Below the pieces are notes generated by a model. That model was not told where the DNA came from, ran no database searches, and was given only the letters and a program-made list of their open reading frames with translations. DNA of 51,197 nucleotides from Sphingomonas sp. Leaf67. Its GTDB lineage: Bacteria; Pseudomonadota; Alphaproteobacteria; Sphingomonadales; Sphingomonadaceae. The stretch lies in assembly GCF_001421965.1 (NCBI RefSeq), contig NZ_LMLP01000004.1:1-51197 (forward strand), in the 5' to 3' direction. Position numbers and translations under genes: made by a program. Position 1 is the first letter of the stretch, and each line of letters begins with the position of its first letter. Below are positions 44,501-51,197 of this stretch, piece after piece.

Positions 44501-44604
44501 TCGCATCGGGGGCCTATACCAGCAATCCGAACTATCTGAGCAGCTGGCATTATGCCGGTCTGGTCGGCCGGGCGTTCAGCGCAGGGGCCAATTTCAGCTT
44601 CTGA
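41599..44604 (+). CDS. TonB-dependent receptor, large (1001 aa)
   Basis: A signal peptide (SATLRCGISTAALLTATAFPVHAQ) is followed by a plug domain starting ATIVVTGTLFRDSNAS, with VSLRGLGVSSTVVLIDG, IDRVEVLKDGASSTYG and AIGGVVNLISKK. The barrel has typical receptor segments (SLRATYSKGFRAPTFAENN, FFVNVQNVTNN) and ends AFSAGANFSF with terminal phenylalanine. The GTG start at 41599 has GAGGGA eight bases upstream. Receptors of this general type take up oligosaccharides, peptides or other large molecules in sphingomonads. The substrate is unknown; the closest gene on the same strand is the isomerase-like gene. Confidence 0.9.
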   Translation: MHLFNSVSATLRCGISTAALLTATAFPVHAQQAVPAPVATTADPAAVPQVDGAAAAPVDAGLPATIVVTGTLFRDSNASSISPVTVLTSETLERANITTVQDAIRSVSADSAGSISTGFRNGFSAGGAAVSLRGLGVSSTVVLIDGLRSANFPLNDDGHNAYVDLNSIPFSVIDRVEVLKDGASSTYGADAIGGVVNLISKKQFQGVEGSMQGGTTEKGDGSRYRATMTAGYGDYREQGFNFYLNGEYTYDAYITNNSRGYPFNTLDLRPSGLSDRNLNDESLVAQNPQAVVVRVSQSDLNNPLSGKVGAPLSNQYQLLNPGSCPFGTYTVNTTAAQGTGCAHNLPDEYSIIQPQQQRYSTTGRLSIRLSDSFEAFASGSYSHSEVDIKGAPTGIRQTQPFGGSAALASSSPGIVLPVYVCAAGVNCATAADRRLNPNNPYAAAFANNPGQGAARIYYSFGDIPANSHRYVDVFRTTAGISGDLGGGFKFRLNGVYARDNFSVTQRGFLNIQGLLNAINTGSYNFVNPEQNTAAVREQISPDRTTPSYSTVATIGGSLLKSVMVLPGGDLNAGVGFQVRRETLMNRNQNRDLSYYGLNTSSARGAQTVTAGFFEVDAPFLREFDLNVSGRYDSYSQGYSRFSPKVGMKFMPIDQFSLRATYSKGFRAPTFAENNPASSYSGFSSFTPPASFVAAHPGNSAYTATYNIGGGSTGNPDILPEVSRSFSAGAIFKPVRWFNLTVDYYNIKKSDLIISGPLRANAIKAYYEQTNATAGCAALAAVGDGYRCNVIDAPDPNNPGALPRLLVFNVPYVNANYQVSSGVDMQANLNVALSDRVRLISRLDITQVINLNLVTPAGVVQKYAGTLGPYQLSSGGGTPRTRGNWQNSVEIGNFALTATTYYVGRIKQVAADQIPDVNGVIDLSCSKALTAQCYIRPFIYADLNAAVAVNDQFRFFVNVQNVTNNRAPLASGAYTSNPNYLSSWHYAGLVGRAFSAGANFSF

Positions 44605-44628
44605 GCGCAACCGTCGATGCGTCCAGCG

Positions 44629-46062
44629 TCAGTCGTCACCGACCGCAGCGATGCGGTCGGTCCCGACATCGTCGAAGTGGAGCGTCACGCGGAAACCGGG
44701 TCGGGTATTGCGAAACTCGATCCGGCCGCCCAGTCGCTGGGTTGCGGAGCGGACGATCGCGAGACCCAGGCCGCTCCCTTCGCGACCCGCGCTCGTCGCA
44801 AGCCGCACGAAACGTTGTCCGACCCGGTCGAGATCGGCATCGGGCAAGCCAGGACCGTTATCGGCGACGCTCAGCGTCACGCTACGGCCTGCTTCGGCGA
44901 TGCCGATCGTGACCATGCCGCCGTCGCCATTGTACCGGATCGCGTTGTCTAGCAGGTTCGACAGGATCTCGAACAACAGCGTGCGGTGACCGGCGATCGC
45001 CACGTCGGCTTCCGGCGCATCCAGATGGATGTCCACTCCCGCCTCGATCGCCTGACCGATCCGGCGATTGATGACGGCCACCACCACCTCGCGCACGTCG
45101 ACCCGTTCGCGGGGGGGCGATGCACCGGCTTCCTCGGCCCTGGCTAGGGCAAGAAGTTGCGTGACGAGGCGTTCGAGCCGGTCGGCCGCATCGGCGATCT
45201 CGCCAAGCGCCGCCGGATCGCCGCGTCGCGCCAGCGCGACCTGTACCTTCAGCACCGCTAGCGGCGTGCGCATCTGATGCGAGGCGTCGGCGGTAAAGCG
45301 GCGGATGCCGGCCGTAGCGGTGTCGAGGCGCGCTAAGAGGTGGTCGAAGGCCTCGGCTAGCGGGCGTAGTTCTACCGGGAGCGGACCGGTATCGAGCGGC
45401 GACAGGTCGGGAGTTGCCCGCGTGTCGCGCGCCGCCACCGTGCCGCGCAGCCGGGCGAGCGGACGCAGGCTCCAGCCCAGCGCGGGGCGGATCAGCAGCA
45501 TCGCCATGCCCACCAGCAACACCTCGCCCAGCAGCAGCGCGACCAGCAGCCGGCGTTGCAGCGCGTGGCGTCCGTCGAGCGTCTCGGCGACCTGCACGAT
45601 CACCGGCCCGTCGATGCGTGGCAGGTCGCGACGCAACTCGGCGATGCGGATCGGCTGATCGCGATAGCTGGCATAGCGGAACCGCGGCGTATCGATCGCG
45701 AGATCGGCGATGCGCGGTGCCGACAGGCCGGCATAGCCGGTCAGCAGCCGCTCGCCGACCGCGATCCGGTAATAGACATTGTCGCGTTCGCTGTTTTCCA
45801 GCATCCCGAACGCGGCGGCGGGCAGGTCCATCGTCACCTCGCCGCGTTCGACCTGTACCGTTTCGGCGACCGCGCCCAGCGCGCCGCCCAGCACCCGGTC
45901 GTTGGTCCGCCGCACGACATCGGCGATCAGCGTCGCCCCGGCGAGACCCAGCAACACCGCGATGCCCAGCAGGGGGGCCAGCATCGCCGCGAGCAGCCGA
46001 GTGCGCAGCGCCAGCGCACGACCGCGATGGTTTTCGGTGCCGGCAGGACGCTCAGCCGGCAT
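44629..46062 (-). CDS. tctE: TctE-type sensor histidine kinase
   Basis: 477 residues. An N-terminal helix (AAMLAPLLGIAVLLGLAG) and a second near residue 175 (LLVALLLGEVLLVGMAML) bracket a periplasmic domain of the 2CSK_N type found in TctE. Then come HAMP-like and HisKA regions with H in DASHQMRTPLAVLK, and ATPase boxes NLLDNAIRYN, DNGPGLP and GSGLGLAI. TctDE systems sense tricarboxylates and activate citrate uptake; the divergent citrate transporter supports that here. The start overlaps the regulator gene by 11 bases, and the gene ends 24 bases from the convergent TonB receptor gene. Confidence 0.87.
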   Translation of the reverse strand: MPAERPAGTENHRGRALALRTRLLAAMLAPLLGIAVLLGLAGATLIADVVRRTNDRVLGGALGAVAETVQVERGEVTMDLPAAAFGMLENSERDNVYYRIAVGERLLTGYAGLSAPRIADLAIDTPRFRYASYRDQPIRIAELRRDLPRIDGPVIVQVAETLDGRHALQRRLLVALLLGEVLLVGMAMLLIRPALGWSLRPLARLRGTVAARDTRATPDLSPLDTGPLPVELRPLAEAFDHLLARLDTATAGIRRFTADASHQMRTPLAVLKVQVALARRGDPAALGEIADAADRLERLVTQLLALARAEEAGASPPRERVDVREVVVAVINRRIGQAIEAGVDIHLDAPEADVAIAGHRTLLFEILSNLLDNAIRYNGDGGMVTIGIAEAGRSVTLSVADNGPGLPDADLDRVGQRFVRLATSAGREGSGLGLAIVRSATQRLGGRIEFRNTRPGFRVTLHFDDVGTDRIAAVGDD

Positions 46063-46717
46063 CGAGCAGATACCCGACGCCGCGCACGGTGCGGATCGTC
46101 GGCCCATCGGGGGCGAGCTTTCCGCGTAGCCGGGTGATGTTGACCTCGATCGCGTTGGGACCGACCGGATCGTCATAGCCGAACACTTCGGATTGCAGCG
46201 TTTCGCGCGGGACGATCTGTCCGGCCCGCGCCGCCAGCGCGTCGAGCACCGCCCATTCGCGCCGCCGCAGGTCGAGTACGCGGTCACCGATCTGTGCCTG
46301 CCCCGTCGACCGGTTGAGCACCAGCGATCCGATCACCAGTTCCGGGGTCGGATCACCGCCGCGCCGGCGGCCAAGCGCCCGGATACGCGCCTCCAGTTCC
46401 TCGGGCGCGAACGGTTTGCGCAGATAATCGTCGGCACCGAGATCGAGCCCGCGCACCCGGTCGTCGAGCGCGTCGCGCGCGGTCAGCATCAGCACCGGCA
46501 CCTTGTCGCCGCGCCGGCGCAGCGCCTGCAAGACCGCGAACCCGTCGATGTCCGGCAGCCCGACGTCGAGAATGACCAGCGCATACGGCTCGTCTGCCAA
46601 GGCGATGAGCGCGTCCTCGCCCCGCGCGACCGGATCGACCGCGTGGCCGGCGCTGCGCAGCAACGCGACGATGCTGCGCGCCAGCGCGGCATCGTCCTCG
46701 ACGATCAATATTCGCAT
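46052..46717 (-). CDS. tctD: TctD-type OmpR-family response regulator
   Basis: 221 residues. The receiver domain has VEDDAALARS, acceptor aspartate in VILDVGLPDIDG, LTARDALDDRV and the lysine in YLRKPF. The winged-helix output domain has LDLRRREWAVLDAL and NAIEVNITRLRGKL, ending VRGVGYLL. It forms a two-component pair with the overlapping kinase. It is divergent from the solute-binding protein - porin - citrate transporter unit, which it presumably activates; in Xanthomonas TctDE activates citH, a CitMHS gene. Confidence 0.9.
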   Translation of the reverse strand: MRILIVEDDAALARSIVALLRSAGHAVDPVARGEDALIALADEPYALVILDVGLPDIDGFAVLQALRRRGDKVPVLMLTARDALDDRVRGLDLGADDYLRKPFAPEELEARIRALGRRRGGDPTPELVIGSLVLNRSTGQAQIGDRVLDLRRREWAVLDALAARAGQIVPRETLQSEVFGYDDPVGPNAIEVNITRLRGKLAPDGPTIRTVRGVGYLLDAG

Positions 46718-46814
46718 CGGAAACCAATCCGGTGAAAGGTGGCTGACAGGTTCGATGCGTACGACATGCCCCAGTGCTTACCCGAACCGAGAGACGGGAA
46801 GCGAGAGGATGTGC

Positions 46815-47885
46815 ATGAAACGACTCCTGATCCTGTTGATGACGCTGATCGGTCTGGCCGGGCCGGCGGTGGCGCAACGCCCGGCGGGCTATCCGCAGTC
46901 GTACGACGCGCTGATCGAGGCGGCGCGGGCCGAGGGCGGCGTGCGCATCTATGGCAATGCCGATGCGGCGGCGATGGCGGCGCTGATCGCCGCGTTCCGC
47001 CGCACCTATCCCGGCGTCGCCGTGCGGTACGAGGTACTCGAGTCGCGCGACATCTATCGCCGCGTCGTCACCGAAGCGCAGCGCCGGGTCCCAAGTGCCG
47101 ACCTGATCTGGTCGTCGGGCATGGATTTGCAGGCCAAGCTGATCAACGACGGCTATGCCCAGGCCTATCACAGTCCCGAAAAGCCCGCCCTGCCCGCCGA
47201 TGCGGTGTGGAAGAACATGGGATATGGCGTCACCGCCGAGCCGGTCGCGTTCGTCTACAACCGCCGCCTGATCCCGCCGGGGCGGGTGCCGCGTACCCAT
47301 CAGGCGTTCGAGGCATTGTTGCGCGCCGGCCGCGTGCCGCTGACCGGCAAGGTCGCGACCTATAATCCGGCGCGATCGAACGTCGGCTATCTGTATCTGG
47401 CCGAGGATTATGCCATCACCCGCGACACCCGCTTGCTGGTCCAGGCGATGGCGGCGACGCGGCCATGGCTGTCGCCGCAGACCGAACCGATGCTCGCGGC
47501 GGTCGCGGATGGCCGCATCGCCATCGCGTACAACGTCGTCGGCCCCTATGCGCTGGCCGCCGCGCAGCGCGACCGCCGCGTCGGCGTGGTGTTTCCCCGC
47601 GACTATACGCTGATCGCCTCGCGCGTCGCCTTCATCGCGCGCGATGCGCGGCGTCCGGCGGCGGCGAAGCTGTTCCTCGATTTCCTGCTGTCGCGCACCG
47701 GGCAGACGCTGCTGGCCCGGCAATGGCTGTTGCCGGTGCGCAGCGACGTGCGCGCGCCGCGCCTGTCGGCCGGACAGCAGCGCCCGATCCGCGTCGGGCC
47801 CGAACTTCTCGTCAATCTCGATACGATCAAGCGCCGCCGCTTCCTTGCCGACTGGCGCGCGATCCTCACCGAAGGAAGCAAATGA
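46815..47885 (+). CDS. Periplasmic solute-binding protein (Fe(III)/AfuA-like fold) in the tct locus
   Basis: 356 residues with a signal peptide (LLILLMTLIGLAGPAVAQ). The body resembles COG1840-type ferric or organic-anion binding proteins: LIEAARAEGGVRIYGNADA, DLIWSSGMDLQAKLINDGY, and a C-terminal LLSRTGQTLLARQ. No ABC permease or ATPase gene is near, so it does not look like part of an ABC importer. It may present citrate or metal-citrate to the TctE sensor or the citrate carrier (inference). ATG 46815 has GAGAGG six bases upstream and is preferred to ATG 46809. Its TGA overlaps the porin start. Confidence 0.82.
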   Translation: MKRLLILLMTLIGLAGPAVAQRPAGYPQSYDALIEAARAEGGVRIYGNADAAAMAALIAAFRRTYPGVAVRYEVLESRDIYRRVVTEAQRRVPSADLIWSSGMDLQAKLINDGYAQAYHSPEKPALPADAVWKNMGYGVTAEPVAFVYNRRLIPPGRVPRTHQAFEALLRAGRVPLTGKVATYNPARSNVGYLYLAEDYAITRDTRLLVQAMAATRPWLSPQTEPMLAAVADGRIAIAYNVVGPYALAAAQRDRRVGVVFPRDYTLIASRVAFIARDARRPAAAKLFLDFLLSRTGQTLLARQWLLPVRSDVRAPRLSAGQQRPIRVGPELLVNLDTIKRRRFLADWRAILTEGSK

Positions 47886-49375
47886 TGAAGCTTTTCCGAA
47901 GCGGTTGCGCGCTCGTCGCGCTGGTCGCCGCCACGCCGGCGCTGGCACAGACGCCGAGCGCCGCCGAACTGGCCGAACTGGTGCGCGCACAGGCCACCGA
48001 GATCGCGACGCTGCGCGCCCGGCTCGACCGGTTGGAGGGCGCGAGCGCCGCTACCGCCCCGGCCCTGCCCGCCACGCCCGCCGCCGCTGCGCTGCCACCG
48101 GCTCAGGTCGCGCAGACGCCGTCGCAGTCGGGCGGCAACGTGACCAGCCCGTTCGCGCCGCAGCTCGTTCCCCCCGGCCCCGCCGAGCGCGACGTCGCGC
48201 AGGCGCGGCAGGCCAATGCCGCCGGCGTCACCACCGAATGGGGCGCGGGTCTGCCCGTGTTCCACTCGGCCGACGGCATCTATACCTTCAAGCCGCGCGG
48301 CCGCATCCTGACCGATGTCAGCTCGACCTTCGGGTCGGACTATACCGCGCGCAACATCACCACCACCGGCATGCGCGCGCTGCGCCTCGGCCTCGAAGGC
48401 GGGGTCGGCACGCACTTCTTCTACCAGTTCGAAAGCGACTTTTCGGAGAACGAGGTCGACATCGTCACCGCGTTCATCGGGTGGCGCAACCGGATCGCGC
48501 CGGGCATCGATTACGACGTCCGCGCCGGCCACCTGTTCAACGATCGCGGGTTCGAAGGATCGACGGGTTCGGATTCGACGCCGTTCATGGAACGCACCGT
48601 CGTGTCGACCGCGATCATCCCGCAGCGCGGCTTCTATGGCATCGGCATCATGCCGCGCCTGTTCTGGAAGACCGGCCACGCGTCGCTGACGCTCACCGGC
48701 GACCGGATCGACGGTAACCAGTCGGGCAACGACAGCCGCACCGTGCTGGCCCGCGCCCATTGGAACCCGATCAAGACCGGCAACAGCGTCCTGCATCTGG
48801 GCGCATGGGGGTTCGACGAAGGGCTGGCCGCGGGCGCGACCACGCTGACCCGCAACACCGTGATCGGCGGCCGGTTCAACGGCGCGCTGCGCGTATCGTC
48901 GGGCGCGCTGACCGGCGGCACCGGCACCACCGGCTATGGCCTCGAACTCGGCGGCTATGTCGGCCCGGTGTGGCTGATGGGCGAAGCGGGGCAGCGCCAT
49001 GCCCGCCTCGACGCCGGTCGCCCCGATTTCGTCAGCAAGGCGTGGAGCCTGTCGGGCGGATGGTTCGTCACCGGCGACCTGCCGCCCTATAATCCGCGTC
49101 TCGGCAGCTTCGGACAGCCGCGCGTGCTGCGTCCGATCTTCGAAGGCGGGCCGGGCGCGATCGAGCTGACCGCGCGCTACGAGAATCTCGATTACGCCGA
49201 TCTGCTGACCGGTGGACAGGGCTGGGCCGCGACGATCGGTGCCAACTGGTATCTCAACAGCTTCACCCGCTTCCAAGCCAATCTGGTCCACTGGAACACC
49301 GACAATCGCGCCGGCGCCTATGTCGGGCCGGACGACGGCCAGACCGTCATGACCCGCATCGCCGTCACCTTCTGA
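47882..49375 (+). CDS. OprO/OprP-family porin
   Basis: 497 residues with a signal peptide ending TPALAQ. A short predicted coiled-coil (AAELAELVRAQATEIATLRARLDRLEG in pieces, about residues 27-52) and a Pro/Ala-rich linker precede the beta barrel, as in many phosphate-selective-porin relatives. The barrel shows FKPRGRILTDVS, FFYQFESDFSENEVD, DYDVRAGHLF and ends MTRIAVTF. In this locus it probably admits citrate or other anions through the outer membrane rather than phosphate. The tandem ATGATG overlaps the previous stop, so the start is 47882 or 47885. Confidence 0.85.
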   Translation: MMKLFRSGCALVALVAATPALAQTPSAAELAELVRAQATEIATLRARLDRLEGASAATAPALPATPAAAALPPAQVAQTPSQSGGNVTSPFAPQLVPPGPAERDVAQARQANAAGVTTEWGAGLPVFHSADGIYTFKPRGRILTDVSSTFGSDYTARNITTTGMRALRLGLEGGVGTHFFYQFESDFSENEVDIVTAFIGWRNRIAPGIDYDVRAGHLFNDRGFEGSTGSDSTPFMERTVVSTAIIPQRGFYGIGIMPRLFWKTGHASLTLTGDRIDGNQSGNDSRTVLARAHWNPIKTGNSVLHLGAWGFDEGLAAGATTLTRNTVIGGRFNGALRVSSGALTGGTGTTGYGLELGGYVGPVWLMGEAGQRHARLDAGRPDFVSKAWSLSGGWFVTGDLPPYNPRLGSFGQPRVLRPIFEGGPGAIELTARYENLDYADLLTGGQGWAATIGANWYLNSFTRFQANLVHWNTDNRAGAYVGPDDGQTVMTRIAVTF

Positions 49376-49397
49376 TCCCTCGGGGAGCATTACGCAT

Positions 49398-50699
49398 ATG
49401 GATCTCGCCCTGCTCGGCTTCCTGATGGTCGCCACCTTCATGACGCTCATCATGACCAAGCGGATGACGCCGCTGGTCGCGCTGATCACCGTCCCCACCG
49501 CCTTTGCCCTGCTCGCCGGTTTCGCCGGCGGCTTGGGCGACATGATGATCGACGGGATCAAGAACCTCGCGCCGACCGGCGTGATGCTGTTGTTCGCCAT
49601 CCTGTTCTTTTCGATCATGACCGATACCGGTCTGTTCGACCCGCTGGTCAACCGATTGCTGAAGGTCGTGCATGGCGATCCGATGCTGATCCTGATCGGC
49701 ACGGTCGTGTTGTGCGCGATCGTCAGCCTCGATGGCGATGGGTCGACGACCTACATCATCACCATCGCCGCGCTGCTGCCGCTGTACAAACGCTATGACA
49801 TGAACCGGCTGTATCTGTGCTGCCTGCTCATGAGCACCAGCGGCGTGATGAACCTGACGCCATGGGGCGGCCCGACCGCGCGTGCCGCCAGCGCGCTGAA
49901 GATCGATCCCGCCACGCTGTTCCTGCCGCTGATCCCCGGCATGCTCGCCGGTCTCGCCTTCCTGATCGGTCTCGCCATCTGGTTCGGCCGCAAGGAACGA
50001 CGCCGCATCGGCCATGTGAAGGCCAACGGACCGACCGCCTTCACCGGCATGGCGGTGTCGCAATTCCCCGAAGCGCGCCGCTATCACCTGCGCTGGTTCA
50101 ACGGTGCGCTGACGCTGGCGCTGATCGTCGGGCTGGTGGTCGGCCTGCTGCCGCTATCGGTGCTGATGATGCTGGCGTTCGCCATCGCGATGATCGTCAA
50201 CTATCCGCAGGTCGCCGAACAGAAGGAACGCATCGCGGCCCATGCCGGCAACGTGCTCTCGGTCGTGTCGCTGATCTTTGCCGCCGGCATCTTTACCGGC
50301 ATCCTGTCGGGCACCGGCATGGTCGAGGCGATGAGCAAGGAAGTCGTCGGCTTCATCCCGCCGGCGCTGGGGCCGTATATGGCGCCGATCACCGCGCTGC
50401 TCAGCCTGCCCTTCACCTTTTTCATCTCCAACGACGCCTTCTATTTCGGGATGCTCCCGATCCTCGCGGAAGCCGGCGCGCATTATGGCGTGTCGCCGAT
50501 CGCCATCGCCCGCGCGTCGCTGATGGGACAGCCGGTCCATCTGCTCAGCCCGCTCGTCCCCTCGACCTATCTGCTGGTCAGCCTTGCCGGTATCGACCTT
50601 GCCGATCACCAGCGGTTCACGCTGATCCCGGCGACGGCGGTCTGTGTCGTGATGACGCTGGTCGGGATGATCGTGCTCGCCTTCCCGTTCGTCAGCTGA
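49398..50699 (+). CDS. citH: CitMHS-family citrate transporter
   Basis: 433 residues with about 12 membrane segments. SLDGDGSTTYIITIAALLP, LMSTSGVMNLTPWGGPTARA and FFISNDAFYFGMLPILAE are typical of the CitMHS family, which imports citrate together with divalent metal ions and protons. GGGGAG lies about ten bases before the ATG. It is third in the unit divergent from tctDE and the likely target of that system; the gene symbol follows the Xanthomonas homologue. Confidence 0.88.
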   Translation: MDLALLGFLMVATFMTLIMTKRMTPLVALITVPTAFALLAGFAGGLGDMMIDGIKNLAPTGVMLLFAILFFSIMTDTGLFDPLVNRLLKVVHGDPMLILIGTVVLCAIVSLDGDGSTTYIITIAALLPLYKRYDMNRLYLCCLLMSTSGVMNLTPWGGPTARAASALKIDPATLFLPLIPGMLAGLAFLIGLAIWFGRKERRRIGHVKANGPTAFTGMAVSQFPEARRYHLRWFNGALTLALIVGLVVGLLPLSVLMMLAFAIAMIVNYPQVAEQKERIAAHAGNVLSVVSLIFAAGIFTGILSGTGMVEAMSKEVVGFIPPALGPYMAPITALLSLPFTFFISNDAFYFGMLPILAEAGAHYGVSPIAIARASLMGQPVHLLSPLVPSTYLLVSLAGIDLADHQRFTLIPATAVCVVMTLVGMIVLAFPFVS

Positions 50700-50703
50700 A
50701 CCG

Positions 50704-51197
50704 ATGACCGAACTTTGGAACCATATCGTCGCGGACTTCGCCAATATCGGCAGTCCGTCCGCGCTCGCCGCCTTTACGCAGGTCGTGCTGATCGACGTGA
50801 TGCTGGCCGCCGACAATGCCATCGTCGTCGGGGCGCTGGCCGCCGGATTGCCGGCGGACATGCGGCGCAAGGTGATCCTGATCGGCGTCGGTGCGGCGCT
50901 GGTCCTGCGCGTCGCCTTCGCACTGGTCGTGACGCAGTTGTTGCAGCTTACCGGCCTCGTCTTTGCCGGCGGACTGCTGCTGGTGTGGGTGGCGTGGAAG
51001 ATGTGGCGCGAACTGCGCGATCATGACGATACGCCGGGCGAGGACGGCGCGATCAAGGCCGTCGCCCCACGCAGCTTCGCCAGCGCGGCATGGGCGGTGG
51101 CGGTCGCCGATGTCAGCATGAGCCTCGACAATGTGCTGGCGGTGGCCGGTGCGGCGCGCGAGCATCCCGGCATCCTCGCCGTCGGCCTGATCCTGTC
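50704..51197 (+). CDS. TerC/YjbE-family integral membrane protein (cut by window end)
   Basis: The visible 164 residues have the TerC-family repeats LIDVMLAADNAIVVGALAAGLP and ADVSMSLDNVLAVAGAA, each with the conserved aspartate-asparagine pair in a membrane helix. TerC-like proteins are linked to manganese or other metal export. It starts five bases after the citrate transporter stop, so it may be co-transcribed; metal-citrate uptake would make a metal exporter a sensible partner (inference). The C-terminus is outside the window. Confidence 0.85.
   Translation, partial: MTELWNHIVADFANIGSPSALAAFTQVVLIDVMLAADNAIVVGALAAGLPADMRRKVILIGVGAALVLRVAFALVVTQLLQLTGLVFAGGLLLVWVAWKMWRELRDHDDTPGEDGAIKAVAPRSFASAAWAVAVADVSMSLDNVLAVAGAAREHPGILAVGLIL

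Noticed and set aside
47603..49702. Long minus-strand open frame opposite the porin gene
   Set aside because: Spans the porin and parts of two other well supported genes without any family motif.

Overview
The window reads as chromosomal DNA of a sphingomonad-type alphaproteobacterium. The base composition is high in GC with strong GC3 coding bias. There are two TonB-dependent receptors, a Ros/MucR regulator, an IS481 remnant and an inverted repeat of a kind common between sphingomonad genes. No rRNA, tRNA or CRISPR array was seen. These taxonomic statements rest on gene style and recalled family resemblance, not on a database search.

Left part (1-9.0 kb): the tail of an IS481-type transposase, a gene-poor decayed stretch, a single-domain response regulator divergent from an MHYT-GAF-PAS hybrid histidine kinase, a DUF3147-like membrane protein, a cysteine-less MucR regulator, a small unknown protein, and a translationally coupled GH5 lipoprotein plus GH39 glycosidase.

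Centre (9.0-39.3 kb): a large purine-utilisation island. Salvage and deamination are covered by a phosphoribosyltransferase, adenine deaminase, 8-oxoguanine deaminase, guanine deaminase, an exported adenosine-deaminase-like protein, an exported nucleoside hydrolase and a purine nucleoside permease (NUP). Transport is covered by a TonB receptor, an NCS2 permease, an AzgA-type permease and a bile-acid-symporter-like carrier. Xanthine dehydrogenase (xdhABC) makes urate. A ten-gene operon with mostly 4-nt overlaps (29190-38269) carries the ring-opening and late steps: HpxX, HpxY amidase, HpxW oxamate amidohydrolase-like, HpxK allantoate amidohydrolase-like, ureidoglycine-glyoxylate aminotransferase, PuuE allantoinase, HpxZ, OHCU decarboxylase, a two-Rossmann FAD/NAD(P) enzyme and 5-hydroxyisourate hydrolase. 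No known type of urate oxidase (UOX, PuuD, class-A HpxO) is visible. The unassigned FAD/NAD(P) enzyme, sitting directly between the two enzymes that act on urate oxidation products, is therefore the best candidate for the missing urate-oxidising step. Two related LysR regulators flank the island, and one has an in-frame TGA. Similar palindromic sequences (core AAAAAT followed by an AGCGCA-like half) lie at three island promoters and may be the regulon operator.

Right part (39.3-51.2 kb): the interrupted LysR gene, a Tat-exported hydroxypyruvate-isomerase-like protein, a second large TonB receptor, then a TctDE-type two-component system divergent from a solute-binding protein, an OprP-type porin and a CitMHS citrate transporter, and finally a TerC-family membrane protein cut by the window end.
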